Assembly: GCF_900187965.1 (NCBI RefSeq)
Contig: NZ_FZNL01000028.1
Coordinates: forward strand, 1-64,000
Reading direction: 5' to 3'
Origin: Flavobacterium sp. ov086
Lineage (GTDB): Bacteria > Bacteroidota > Bacteroidia > Flavobacteriales > Flavobacteriaceae
Length of the DNA: 64,000 nucleotides
The stretch's first letter is position 1, and each line of letters begins with the position of its first letter. This document shows, piece after piece, positions 31,852 to 40,001 of the stretch. The position numbers and the translations under genes are program-made. The notes beneath the pieces were generated by a model. That model was not told the DNA's origin. It saw only the letters and a list, made by a program, of their open reading frames with translations, and made no database searches.

Positions 31852-32331
31852 CTAATTTAAAGATTGGGTATTTTGGCTCAGTTTCACAATTATAAAACTG
31901 CTTATAAAAGTTAAAATCATTAATACAAATGATAAAAATAAAATCATTAATAGTGAAAATAAAATTTGATAAGGAATTTGCACGTTAAGTACTGATGAAA
32001 TTCCGTTTACGAATAATCCAATAACATATATTGTAAAAAGGGTTGTTATAATTTTTGAGCTTACGCCGAATGAAAATTGAGAGCAAGCTTGAAAATAACT
32101 TATTTGATTTAATGAAAAGTTGATTTTTTTGGCTGTGTTCCAAAACAGAAAAACTATAAATAAAGGGAATAAGATTCCCCAGAATATTGGATTCCAAAAG
32201 ATGCCGAAATCACATATTTGTATACATTGAAAAATAAAATAGCTGTCTGAAAATATTAATAAGGGAAAAAAAAGACATACCAAAATTCCCGCAATAATCG
32301 AATATTTTTGGATGTTATTTTTTGTTTCCAT
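31852..32331 (-). CDS. small multi-pass membrane protein, unknown function
   Basis: A 159-residue protein with about four predicted membrane helices (near residues 12-32, 45-65, 88-110 and 122-152). I recognise no motif or family. Only 5 bases separate it from purT, so it is the first gene of the operon. The leader region contains the palindromic repeat block at 32411-32541. Confidence 0.6.
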   Translation of the reverse strand: METKNNIQKYSIIAGILVCLFFPLLIFSDSYFIFQCIQICDFGIFWNPIFWGILFPLFIVFLFWNTAKKINFSLNQISYFQACSQFSFGVSSKIITTLFTIYVIGLFVNGISSVLNVQIPYQILFSLLMILFLSFVLMILTFISSFIIVKLSQNTQSLN

Positions 32332-32410
32332 TTAAATTTAGTTTGGAGAGTAAAGATAAATAAAATGGAATTTATTCTTACACAGATTTTGCAGATTCGG
32401 CAGATTTAAT

Positions 32411-32541
32411 TTAAACGCAAAGTTCACAAAGGATTGCGCGAAGAACGCAAAGCTGTTGTTATTAATATAAAAAAGGTTCGCAAAGATTTCAAAATAAATC
32501 TTTGCGAACCTTGCGTATTTCTTTGCGAACTTTGCGGTTAA
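32411..32541. repeat. CGCAAAGTTC-type palindromic repeat with a perfect inner hairpin
   Basis: The left words AAACGCAAAGTTCACAAAGG and GAACGCAAAG face the right words CTTTGCGAACCTTGCG and CTTTGCGAACTTTGCGGTT. At the centre is a perfect hairpin, arms 32473-32489 and 32496-32512 (AAGGTTCGCAAAGATTT). CACAGATTTTGCAGATTC words precede it. It occupies the whole gap between the U32 gene and the membrane-protein operon. Confidence 0.8.
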
Positions 32542-32544
32542 ATC

Positions 32545-34419
32545 CTAATGAAATTGGTCTTCTTCGATTTCGAATTCGGCATCTTTTTCCCAGATTTCCA
32601 TTTCACAAGGTTTGCAGTTGAATTTTAGTTTGTATTCAAGTTCGCCTTGTTTTAATACCAATGGTTCTTTTACTTTAACACCCATTATGTCTTTTTGGTG
32701 TATTGGGCATTTTTTTAATTCGTATTTGATGCAATATTTAGTTGTCATTACACGAGATTTTCCTGGATCCCATTGCAATTCGAATGCTTTTTCGATTTCT
32801 GTAACGCCATGACGTTCGTAGAATTTACGAGCCGTTTTGTTCGAAACATTGTACATGAAATCTAGTTTGGTTTCAGGATACGGATGCGAAGTTTTTACCA
32901 ATTGGTGTTCTTCACGTTTGTAATTTGCCAAACGAATTTCGGTTAACTGATCGTAAACGGTTCTTCTCATTTCGTTGATTTTAGAAATAGGAAGGAACCA
33001 GTTTTGGGTGAACATCACATTAATTTCATTGGCTGTATAAGGCGTAAAACCTGTTTTTGCCAATTGCGTTTTGATGTTTTCCTCGATTGATTCGCCGGTT
33101 TTAGTTTGTTCTTTAGAATGTTCTAAAGTAACAGTACTTATATTTCCGTCTTCATCGGTTGCGATTAATTCGAAACCAGTTTCATTTTCTGTAAGTAATA
33201 AAGTCGTGCTGATTTTTCGAACGGCACTATCTTCTCTTTCTACAATTTTGATAAAAGCTGCGTCGTTATTTCTGTAAATAAAAGTTCCGTCTTTTACTTC
33301 TTTTAAAACGTTTGGATAAATTTTACCGTTTTCGGCTTTGTTTACATAGATTCCGTCTGCTTCGTTATTTTCGTTGATGAAGCAAAGTCCGTCACCATTG
33401 TTTAGTAATTCGCCGTTTTCGATTTCATAAGCGTTTCCAACAGTTCGGATTAGTTTACCAATATATTGTCCTTTTGATTTTGGACTTTCCCAAGATCCAA
33501 TACTATGATTTCTATCGTTTACAAAATAGTCGGTATAACCGCGATTAAAAGTTCTGTTTAAAGAAGAATCGAAAGTATAGGTACAAGTTCCTGATGAAGC
33601 TTTGGTGTATTTATCACTTCCTTCGCCTTCTAAGAAACTATCTAATTTTTGACGTAAAAACGATACGTTGTTTTTTACGTAAACAACATCTTTTAATCTT
33701 CCTTCGATTTTAAAAGAAACGATTCCGGCTTCAATTAAATTCGGAATCTGATCTGAAATATCTAAATCTTTAATAGAAAGTAAGTGACTGTTTTTGATTA
33801 AAGTTTCTCCGTTTCCGTCGATTAAGTTATAAGGTAAACGACAGTTTTGAGCGCAAGAACCGCGATTGGCACTGCGTTCTCCGTTAGCCACACTCATATA
33901 GCAGTTTCCACTGAAAGAAACACATAATGCTCCGGTTACGAAAAATTCTAATTCTACATCAGCCTCGTCGTATATTGTCTTAATTTGATGTAAATTCAAT
34001 TCGCGGGCCAAAACCACACGTTTGATTCCGGCATCTTTCAAGAATTTAATTTTATCGGCATCACGATTATTGGCTTGTGTGCTGGCGTGAAGTACGATAG
34101 GAGGAAGCTCCATTTCCATAATCGCCATGTCCTGAATAATCAGGGCATCGACACCAATTTCGTATAATTCCCAGATCATTTGACGACATGTTTCTAGTTC
34201 GTTATCGTACAAAATGGTATTCATAACTACAAAAACCTGAGCATTAAATAAATGCGCATATTGTACCAAAGCGGCAACATCTTCGATAGAATTGTTGGCG
34301 TTTGAACGCGCTCCAAATTGTGGAGCTCCAATATAAACTGCATCGGCACCACTATTGATGGCTGCCATTCCCCCAATTAAATCTTTAGCAGGAGCTAATA
34401 TTTCAATCTTCTTCTTCAT
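32545..34419 (-). CDS. U32-family protein, RlhA-like rRNA hydroxylation factor
   Basis: A 624-residue member of peptidase family U32. The N-terminal domain begins IEILAPAKDLIGGMAAINSG, and the U32 core includes VSFSGNCYMSVANGERSANR and GSCAQNCRLPY, whose Cys could bind an Fe-S cluster. The long C-terminal extension ends with a Cys-containing patch (CIKYELKKCPIHQ, FNCKPCEMEIWEKD). The size and domain order fit RlhA (hydroxylation of 23S rRNA C2501) better than TrhP or UbiU. The exact target is inferred. Confidence 0.8.
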   Translation of the reverse strand: MKKKIEILAPAKDLIGGMAAINSGADAVYIGAPQFGARSNANNSIEDVAALVQYAHLFNAQVFVVMNTILYDNELETCRQMIWELYEIGVDALIIQDMAIMEMELPPIVLHASTQANNRDADKIKFLKDAGIKRVVLARELNLHQIKTIYDEADVELEFFVTGALCVSFSGNCYMSVANGERSANRGSCAQNCRLPYNLIDGNGETLIKNSHLLSIKDLDISDQIPNLIEAGIVSFKIEGRLKDVVYVKNNVSFLRQKLDSFLEGEGSDKYTKASSGTCTYTFDSSLNRTFNRGYTDYFVNDRNHSIGSWESPKSKGQYIGKLIRTVGNAYEIENGELLNNGDGLCFINENNEADGIYVNKAENGKIYPNVLKEVKDGTFIYRNNDAAFIKIVEREDSAVRKISTTLLLTENETGFELIATDEDGNISTVTLEHSKEQTKTGESIEENIKTQLAKTGFTPYTANEINVMFTQNWFLPISKINEMRRTVYDQLTEIRLANYKREEHQLVKTSHPYPETKLDFMYNVSNKTARKFYERHGVTEIEKAFELQWDPGKSRVMTTKYCIKYELKKCPIHQKDIMGVKVKEPLVLKQGELEYKLKFNCKPCEMEIWEKDAEFEIEEDQFH

Positions 34420-34557
34420 TTTTAGTACTTTAGGCTTTTGTGGTATTCACGGAAAAAAGTTTGCAAAGTTCTTATAAATATTTCGAGTTTGCTAATGCTG
34501 AAGTGACTTTTTTTGAAATAGTTAGGTTATATGGAATGATGATAAATGGGCTTTGAT

Positions 34558-35103
34558 TTATTTGATTGGTTCGTAGATAAGCTGAACAACTCCTGATTTG
34601 AAAACATTTGTTTTAAGTAGCTTCAATTCTATTCGGTTTTTTAAATTTTCAAACAATGGTTTGCCGTTTCCTAAAACTGTTGGATGAACTGATATTCTGT
34701 ATATATCTACAAGATTTAATTGAATAAATGTTTTAATAAGACTTGCCCCGCCATATAACCAAATGTCTTTACCGGACTGTTTTTTAATTTCATTTACTTG
34801 TTGCGAAATATCAGAATTTATAAAAATGGCATTATCGTCTTTTTTATTTTGACTTGAAAAAACATATTTCTTTTTTGAATGTACTCCTTCCCAAAGCGCT
34901 TTTTCAGCTGAACTTGCATTTTCATCCGGTTGAAAATTACCCCACGCGTCATAACTCACACGACCATAAAAAATAGTATCAATGCCAGATAAAAAACTAT
35001 CAAAATCCATATCGTCGTCCATAATGCACCAATCGATTTCTCCATTTGGTCCTTCAATAAAACCGTCCAGGGTTACTGCTAAATCTAAAATTACTTTTTT
35101 CAT
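34558..35103 (-). CDS. dihydrofolate-reductase-like (RibD C-terminal family) protein
   Basis: A 181-residue protein of the DHFR/RibD_C superfamily. The opening ILDLAVTLDGFIEGPNGEIDW and the later IWLYGGASLIKTFIQ match the NADPH-binding fold. Family members are often annotated as DHFR-family proteins with no known substrate. The gene stands alone. It is not likely to be the housekeeping folA, which has different active-site residues. Confidence 0.8.
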   Translation of the reverse strand: MKKVILDLAVTLDGFIEGPNGEIDWCIMDDDMDFDSFLSGIDTIFYGRVSYDAWGNFQPDENASSAEKALWEGVHSKKKYVFSSQNKKDDNAIFINSDISQQVNEIKKQSGKDIWLYGGASLIKTFIQLNLVDIYRISVHPTVLGNGKPLFENLKNRIELKLLKTNVFKSGVVQLIYEPIK

Positions 35104-35164
35104 TTGATACTTTTGTTTTATAGAATTTGATATAAAAATATATTATTTCAGTTTTTAATAAAAC

Positions 35165-35200
35165 AAAAAACTACTTAGTTTATTAACCAAGTAGTTTTTT
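35165..35200 (-). terminator. terminator hairpin, twin A
   Basis: AAAAAACTACTT / AAGTAGTTTTTT arms with a partly self-complementary centre (GTTTATTAAC). It is near-identical in its arms to the hairpin at 35935-35966, on the other side of the beta-barrel gene. Confidence 0.75.
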
Positions 35201-35258
35201 CTATTCTTGAAATATTATAAATAGTTCAATATTTTATGTTAAATTATATATTTTGTTT

Positions 35259-35852
35259 TTAATCTAACGGAAAATTGTATCCTACAGCAAATACCCCAGA
35301 TGATTGTTTAGCTGCGGGGTGAAAGTAGCCTGATATACCAATTTCAAAATTATTTCTTCGACCAATAGCTAATCCAATACTGAAAGGAATATGTAGTAAC
35401 ACGTCGCTTTTGTTAAAATTAATATTCGGTGTAAATGTTTCGAATTTACCTATCGAAGTACCAATACCTCCTTCAATAAAAGGTGCAACCCAAGGAATTG
35501 GCGCACACAAACGAACTTTTGCTCCAAGTAAAAAAGCATTGGTTGTTACTTTGTATTGAGGTTGATTTTGTAAATTCTGATTTTTTTCAACAGATGTAAA
35601 TATGCCTCCTGCGTATGGACGTACACTAAACCATGATTTTACTCCAATGATATATTCTCCCAATAAATATGGACCGCCTCCCATAACATCGACTTCCTCT
35701 TGACTACCGTAATTTTCAATGTAGTAAGAACTGCTTGCGGCAAAACCTATGGTTGCTTTGATAGAATTACCTTCTACCTGGGATTTTGCCTGATTGCTAA
35801 AGAATAAAGTAAAGATTAAAATTAAGAACGAATTGCGTAATGCTGGATTCAT
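35259..35852 (-). CDS. outer-membrane beta-barrel protein
   Basis: A 197-residue exported protein with a signal peptide (about residues 1-24, ending NQAKSQ). Alternating aromatic and polar strands follow (SWFSVRPYAGGIFTS, VPFIEGGIGTSIGKF, and the C-terminal SSGVFAVGYNFPLD with a terminal strand). It is typical of the small OmpA/OmpW-like barrels common in Bacteroidota. No ligand can be inferred. The gene lies between two near-identical hairpins. Confidence 0.75.
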   Translation of the reverse strand: MNPALRNSFLILIFTLFFSNQAKSQVEGNSIKATIGFAASSSYYIENYGSQEEVDVMGGGPYLLGEYIIGVKSWFSVRPYAGGIFTSVEKNQNLQNQPQYKVTTNAFLLGAKVRLCAPIPWVAPFIEGGIGTSIGKFETFTPNINFNKSDVLLHIPFSIGLAIGRRNNFEIGISGYFHPAAKQSSGVFAVGYNFPLD

Positions 35853-35934
35853 GAAACATTTTTTGGTTGAGAATTTATATTTTTTTGGTCGGGACGAAAG
35901 TAGAGATTTATTTTTAAATTCCTACAAAATAAAA

Positions 35935-35966
35935 AAAACTGCTTGGTTTAATAACCAAGTAGTTTT
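35935..35966 (-). terminator. terminator hairpin, twin B
   Basis: Arms AAAACTGCTTGGTT and AACCAAGTAGTTTT pair with one G-T pair. It lies after the four-helix-bundle gene (read on the minus strand), and its minus-strand tail is T-rich. The stem matches that of the hairpin at 35165-35200. Confidence 0.8.
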
Positions 35967-35991
35967 CGCTCCCAAAAAATAGTGTGAATTA

Positions 35992-36450
35992 TTATGACAA
36001 TCTTTTTGCTTTAATTTTATCCAATGTACTTTGAATACTGTTTAATTGTTTCGAAATGATTGCAATTTGACTGCTTTCAAGTTCGTTTTTTTCAAGTGTC
36101 ATTTTGTATTTTTCTACTGCAGTTTCTTCTCCGGTAATGCAGGCATTAATGATTGCTTTGGTATCTCCACCAGTGAATGATGATTTAATATCGATCCATG
36201 TGCGGTGTAAAGCGCCTAAAGGACCTCCGCCAGAAGTGTCGGTTGATTTTCCTAGTTTGTTGATTTGGTCTTGCAATTCGACTATGAATAGTGCACGTTC
36301 TCTTGCGTAATCTAAGAATTCGGCTTTAATGGACAAGTCATTTACATGCTCAGCGGCATTTGTATATCCCAGTTTTCCATCTTCCAAAATAGAAATTAAT
36401 CCTTCTAATATATGAACTGCTTCTGTTGTGGTTTCTTCTGTATGTATCAT
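35992..36450 (-). CDS. DUF2383/PA2169-family four-helix-bundle protein
   Basis: A 152-residue all-helical protein of the ferritin-like DUF2383 family: N-terminal LEGLISILEDGKLGYTNAAEHV, middle GGGPLGALHRTWIDIKSSFTGGD, and C-terminal ACITGEETAVEKYKMTLEK. The family occurs in stress-responsive contexts and may bind metal, but no role is established. It has a single-gene layout and no signal peptide. Confidence 0.8.
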   Translation of the reverse strand: MIHTEETTTEAVHILEGLISILEDGKLGYTNAAEHVNDLSIKAEFLDYARERALFIVELQDQINKLGKSTDTSGGGPLGALHRTWIDIKSSFTGGDTKAIINACITGEETAVEKYKMTLEKNELESSQIAIISKQLNSIQSTLDKIKAKRLS

Positions 36451-36574
36451 AATGTTAATATTTAAATTAATGTATAATACAAAGTTGAGAATTTACTGCG
36501 TGTAATGTTTTACAGAATTATAATGCTGATTTATAATATTGTAGGATGGTAATTTTGAAAGGATAAGATTGTTT

Positions 36575-36758
36575 TTGCCACGAATTTCACGAATTTTCAC
36601 TAATTACTTTATAGTTATTTGCTTGAAGGAAAATGTTCTTGTTACCATTTTGCTTGAGGGATAGCAGCGGATAGCCCACAGCCTGACGAAGGAAGTGTGA
36701 GGACTTGTAGCGAATAGCCCGATTCGCCGCGGCGAACACGCCCAAATAACCGCGTAAA
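36575..36758. repeat. intergenic block with half of a CACGAATT repeat and a GC-rich repeat-like element
   Basis: Position 36575 starts a left-arm-only copy of the GCCACGAATTTCACGAATTTTCAC repeat, with no matching right arm. From about 36656 a markedly GC-richer stretch follows (GGATAGCAGCGGATAGCCC, then TGACGAAGGAAGTGTGAGG), ending in a perfect palindrome TTCGCCGCGGCGAA (36723-36736). I recall similar GC-rich strings as frequent intergenic repeats in flavobacteria. An unannotated RNA cannot be excluded. Confidence 0.55.
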
Positions 36759-36808
36759 AAAACAGCTTAAAGTATAAAGTGATGAAACTTTGAACCTTAA
36801 GCCGTTTT
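36759..36808 (-). terminator. terminator after the aminotransferase gene
   Basis: Arms AAAACAGCTTAA and TTAAGCCGTTTT pair with one G-T around a 26-base loop. Minus-strand T-runs follow. It sits 20 bases past the aminotransferase stop codon. Confidence 0.65.
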
Positions 36809-36827
36809 AATAAAATTGTTTATATTG

Positions 36828-38018
36828 TTATGCAGTCAAAGCTTCTTTGATTCTGCGTAACGCTTCTTTTAAGATATCGTTGCTTGTTGCGTAAGAGAAA
36901 CGAATACAATTTGGATTTCCGAAAGCGTCACCTGTTACAGTTGCTACATTAGCTTCTGCTAAAAGGTACATTGAAAGATCGTTTGCGTCTTTGATTTCGG
37001 TTCCTCTTAATGTTTTTCCGAAGTAAGAAGAAACGTCTGGGAATACGTAAAATGCTCCTTCCGGAACATTGATTTTTATTCCTGGGATTTCTTTTAATAA
37101 TCCAACAACTAAATCTCTACGACCATGAAAAGCTTCAACCATGTGGTTTAATACGCTTGGGTCAGCATCTACAGCAGTAATTGTAGCGCGTTGTGCTACA
37201 GAATTTGCTCCTGAAGTTACTTGTCCTTGAATTTTTGTACACGCTTTTGCGATAAATTCCGGGGCTCCAATGTAACCAATTCTGTATCCTGTCATTGCGA
37301 ATGCTTTTGCAACTCCGTTTACAGTGATTGTTTTTTCTAGCATTCCCGGGATTGAACCGATACTGCAGAAAGTTCCTGAGAAATTAATGTGCTCATAAAT
37401 TTCGTCAGCAACTACGTATATATTTGGGTGTTTTTCTAGCACTTTTGCAAGAGCTGTTAACTCTTCTCTGCTGTATACAGATCCAGATGGGTTACAAGGA
37501 GAACTGAACCACATCATTTTTGTTTTTGGTGTGATTGCTGCTTCTAATTGTGCTGGTGTAATTTTAAAATCAGTATCTACAGACGTTGGAACTTCAACAG
37601 GAACTCCACCAGAAAGTTTTACAATTTCGAAATAAGAAACCCAGTAAGGTGCAGGTAAAATAACCTCATCACCATCGTTTAACATTACTTGCGCAATGTT
37701 GTATAAAGATTGTTTTGCTCCTGTAGAAACTACGATTTGAGTTGGTTTATATTCTAAATTATTGTCTCTTTTGAATTTTCTGCAAATAGCTTCTCTCAAT
37801 TCTAAAAAACCTTCAACTGGAGAATAAGTACTGTAATTTTCATCTACTGCTTTTTTTACAGCTTCTTTAATAAAATCAGGTGTATTAAAGTCAGGCTCGC
37901 CTAAACTTAAACTGATAATGTCTTTTCCTTGTGCTTTTAGTTCGCGTGCCAAAGCAGCCATTGCTAATGTTTGTGATGTCGCTAAGTTGTTGATTCTGTC
38001 TGAAAGAATATGATTCAT
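36828..38018 (-). CDS. PLP-dependent aminotransferase of the aspartate aminotransferase type
   Basis: A 396-residue class-I aminotransferase. Motifs include SLGEPDFNTPDFIKEA near the start, SSPCNPSG, DEIYEHI and the PLP-binding lysine in NGVAKAFAMTGYRIGYIG. It probably makes aspartate or a related amino acid from oxaloacetate and glutamate. The start MNHILSDRINNLATSQT at 38018 matches family N-termini better than the longer frame to 38048. It follows the desaturase gene after a 63-base gap on the same strand. Confidence 0.92.
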   Translation of the reverse strand: MNHILSDRINNLATSQTLAMAALARELKAQGKDIISLSLGEPDFNTPDFIKEAVKKAVDENYSTYSPVEGFLELREAICRKFKRDNNLEYKPTQIVVSTGAKQSLYNIAQVMLNDGDEVILPAPYWVSYFEIVKLSGGVPVEVPTSVDTDFKITPAQLEAAITPKTKMMWFSSPCNPSGSVYSREELTALAKVLEKHPNIYVVADEIYEHINFSGTFCSIGSIPGMLEKTITVNGVAKAFAMTGYRIGYIGAPEFIAKACTKIQGQVTSGANSVAQRATITAVDADPSVLNHMVEAFHGRRDLVVGLLKEIPGIKINVPEGAFYVFPDVSSYFGKTLRGTEIKDANDLSMYLLAEANVATVTGDAFGNPNCIRFSYATSNDILKEALRRIKEALTA

Positions 38019-38081
38019 TATAAATTTTTTGAATGTCCTTAATTTCAACTTTAATTAAGGAAGGTTAATTATTAATAGATT

Positions 38082-39176
38082 TTATGCTAGTTCGGGTTTC
38101 ATCCCAAGATCTTTAAGATGCTTGTAATGTGCAATAACAGCTCCTCTCATGGTTCTGAATTCATGATATGGTAAGTTGCATTCGATTGCTGTTTGTTTTA
38201 CAATTTCGGCAATTTTTCCATAGTGTATATGACTGATATTTGGAAAAATATGGTGTTCAATTTGATGATTTAATCCTCCGGTAAACCAGTTGATTATTTT
38301 GTTTTTTGGAGCAAAATTTGCAGTTGTGTACAATTGGTGGATTGCCCAGGTATTTTCCATTTCGCCATCTTCGTTAGGAACCGGATTTGAAGTTTCCTCT
38401 ACTACGTGTGCTAATTGAAAAACGATACTCAAAATTAATCCCGCAGTATAATGCATTACAAAAAATCCAATAACAACTTTCCACCATGTTACGCCTAAGA
38501 TCATTGGCAAAGCCATCCAGATTAAAACGTAGATTATTTTAGTGATCACTAAAACGGTCCATAATTTAGTTGGACTTTGCGGTGCTCCGTAGGATAATTT
38601 TCTTTTAAGGTAGTTTTTCATCTGTTTGAAATCAGTTGTTAAAGCCCAATTAAAAGTCAAAAGCCCGTATAAGAAGAAAGAATAATAATGTTGAAATTTA
38701 TGAAATCGGTGCCATTCGGCATTTTGTGTAAAACGGATAATTCTTCCGGCATCAAGATCTTCGTCATGTCCGTGAATATTAGTATAAGTATGGTGAAGTA
38801 CATTGTGTTGTACTTGCCAGTTGTGTACATTTCCGGCTAGTACATAGATACTTCCGCCCATAATTTTGTTGATCCATGATTTAGAAGAGTACGATCCATG
38901 ATTTCCATCGTGCATTACGTTCATTCCAATTCCGGCCATTCCAATTCCCATAAGAATATTTAGTAGCAATTGTGCCCAAAATGGCATGTCTAGCGTTAAG
39001 ATCAAAAAGTATGGCGTTAGAAAAACGGCAAAAAGAATAACAGCTTTTAAGTGCAGCTTCCAGTTTCCGGTTTTCTGAATGTTGTTCTCCTTGAAGTAAT
39101 TGTTTACTCGTGAGTTAAGTGTTCTGAAGAACTTCAGATTGTCTTGCTTAGCAAATGTAGGCGCAGTGTTATTCAT
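38082..39176 (-). CDS. fatty acid desaturase, front-end-like
   Basis: A 364-residue membrane desaturase with several membrane segments. The three histidine boxes are HDGNHGS, HNVLHH and QIEHH (NHQIEHHIFPN). The glutamine in the third box is the feature of front-end (delta-5/delta-6-like) desaturases, though no cytochrome b5 domain is fused. It introduces a double bond into acyl chains, probably helping membrane fluidity; the position of the bond is not predictable. It is divergent from rsmG. Its -7 element TACCTTTG lies at 39196-39203. Confidence 0.9.
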   Translation of the reverse strand: MNNTAPTFAKQDNLKFFRTLNSRVNNYFKENNIQKTGNWKLHLKAVILFAVFLTPYFLILTLDMPFWAQLLLNILMGIGMAGIGMNVMHDGNHGSYSSKSWINKIMGGSIYVLAGNVHNWQVQHNVLHHTYTNIHGHDEDLDAGRIIRFTQNAEWHRFHKFQHYYSFFLYGLLTFNWALTTDFKQMKNYLKRKLSYGAPQSPTKLWTVLVITKIIYVLIWMALPMILGVTWWKVVIGFFVMHYTAGLILSIVFQLAHVVEETSNPVPNEDGEMENTWAIHQLYTTANFAPKNKIINWFTGGLNHQIEHHIFPNISHIHYGKIAEIVKQTAIECNLPYHEFRTMRGAVIAHYKHLKDLGMKPELA

Positions 39177-39195
39177 AATTAATTTAAATAGGTTT

Positions 39196-39230
39196 CAAAG
39201 GTAATTATTATAAATTTTCAATTTGCAAAA
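39196..39230 (-). promoter_or_regulatory. desaturase promoter
   Basis: -7 TACCTTTG (39196-39203, minus), a 22-base spacer and -33 TTTTG (39226-39230, minus), in good agreement with the Bacteroidota consensus. The rsmG promoter (-7 TACTTTTG at 39260-39267, plus) lies just beyond it in the opposite direction. Confidence 0.65.
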
Positions 39231-39259
39231 TTGAGTTAAATATTTCAATCGTAAAGTAG

Positions 39260-39267
39260 TACTTTTG
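39260..39267 (+). promoter_or_regulatory. rsmG promoter, -7 element
   Basis: TACTTTTG, a full match to TAnnTTTG, placed 16 bases before the ATG. No well-spaced -33 element is visible (the nearest TTG is 26 bases upstream). Confidence 0.5.
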
Positions 39268-39283
39268 TTAAAAAATTAGAGCA

Positions 39284-39913
39284 ATGGATGAGATATTGAA
39301 ATATTTTCCGGATTTGACCGATATTCAAATCGAACAATTTCAAAAATTAGACTTTTTATACCACGATTGGAATGAAAAAATCAATGTTATTTCGCGTAAA
39401 GATATTGATGCCTTATATACTAAACACATTTTGCACTCCCTTGGAATTGCGAAAATCATGAAATTTGAACCTGGAGCAACTGTTCTTGATGTTGGAACAG
39501 GTGGAGGATTTCCGGGGATTCCATTGGCGATTCTTTTTCCCGAAACTCGTTTTTATTTAATTGATGTTATTGCAAAAAAAATAAAAGTGGTTCAGGGTGT
39601 TGTTGATGCATTAGAATTAAAGAACGTAAAAGCAGAACAAAAACGTGCTGAATTGGTAAAAGGTGACTTCGATTTTATTGTAAGCCGCGCCGTAACCAAT
39701 ATGCCGGATTTTGTTTCGTGGATAAAAGATAAAATCAAAAAGCAGCACAAGCACACTCTAAAAAATGGTATTCTATATCTTAAAGGCGGTGATTTGACAG
39801 AAGAATTAAAAGATTTTCCAAAAGCGACTTTATATGACTTATCAACCATTTTTGAAGATGAGTTTTTTGAAACCAAAAAAGTAGTGCATTTGCCTTTAAA
39901 ATTTACAGTGTAA
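39284..39913 (+). CDS. rsmG: 16S rRNA (guanine-527-N7)-methyltransferase
   Basis: A 209-residue RsmG, which methylates G527 in 16S rRNA. Motifs are INVISRKDIDALYTKHILHS near the start, the SAM-binding VLDVGTGGGFPGIPLAI, and RAVTNMPDFVSW near the C-terminal half. The length is normal. It is divergent from the desaturase and ends in a strong terminator. Confidence 0.94.
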   Translation: MDEILKYFPDLTDIQIEQFQKLDFLYHDWNEKINVISRKDIDALYTKHILHSLGIAKIMKFEPGATVLDVGTGGGFPGIPLAILFPETRFYLIDVIAKKIKVVQGVVDALELKNVKAEQKRAELVKGDFDFIVSRAVTNMPDFVSWIKDKIKKQHKHTLKNGILYLKGGDLTEELKDFPKATLYDLSTIFEDEFFETKKVVHLPLKFTV

Positions 39914-39940
39914 TTTTTAATCGAACTTCTTAGAATAATT

Positions 39941-39978
39941 AAACCCGATAAGTACTTTTAAGTATTTTATCGGGTTTT
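39941..39978. terminator. terminator between rsmG and the convergent unknown gene
   Basis: Outer arms AAACCCGATA / TATCGGGTTT with a further self-complementary centre (AGTACTTTTAAGTATT). T-runs occur on the plus side. Confidence 0.8.
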
Positions 39979-40001
39979 TGCATATCAAAAGTGAATAATA
40001 A

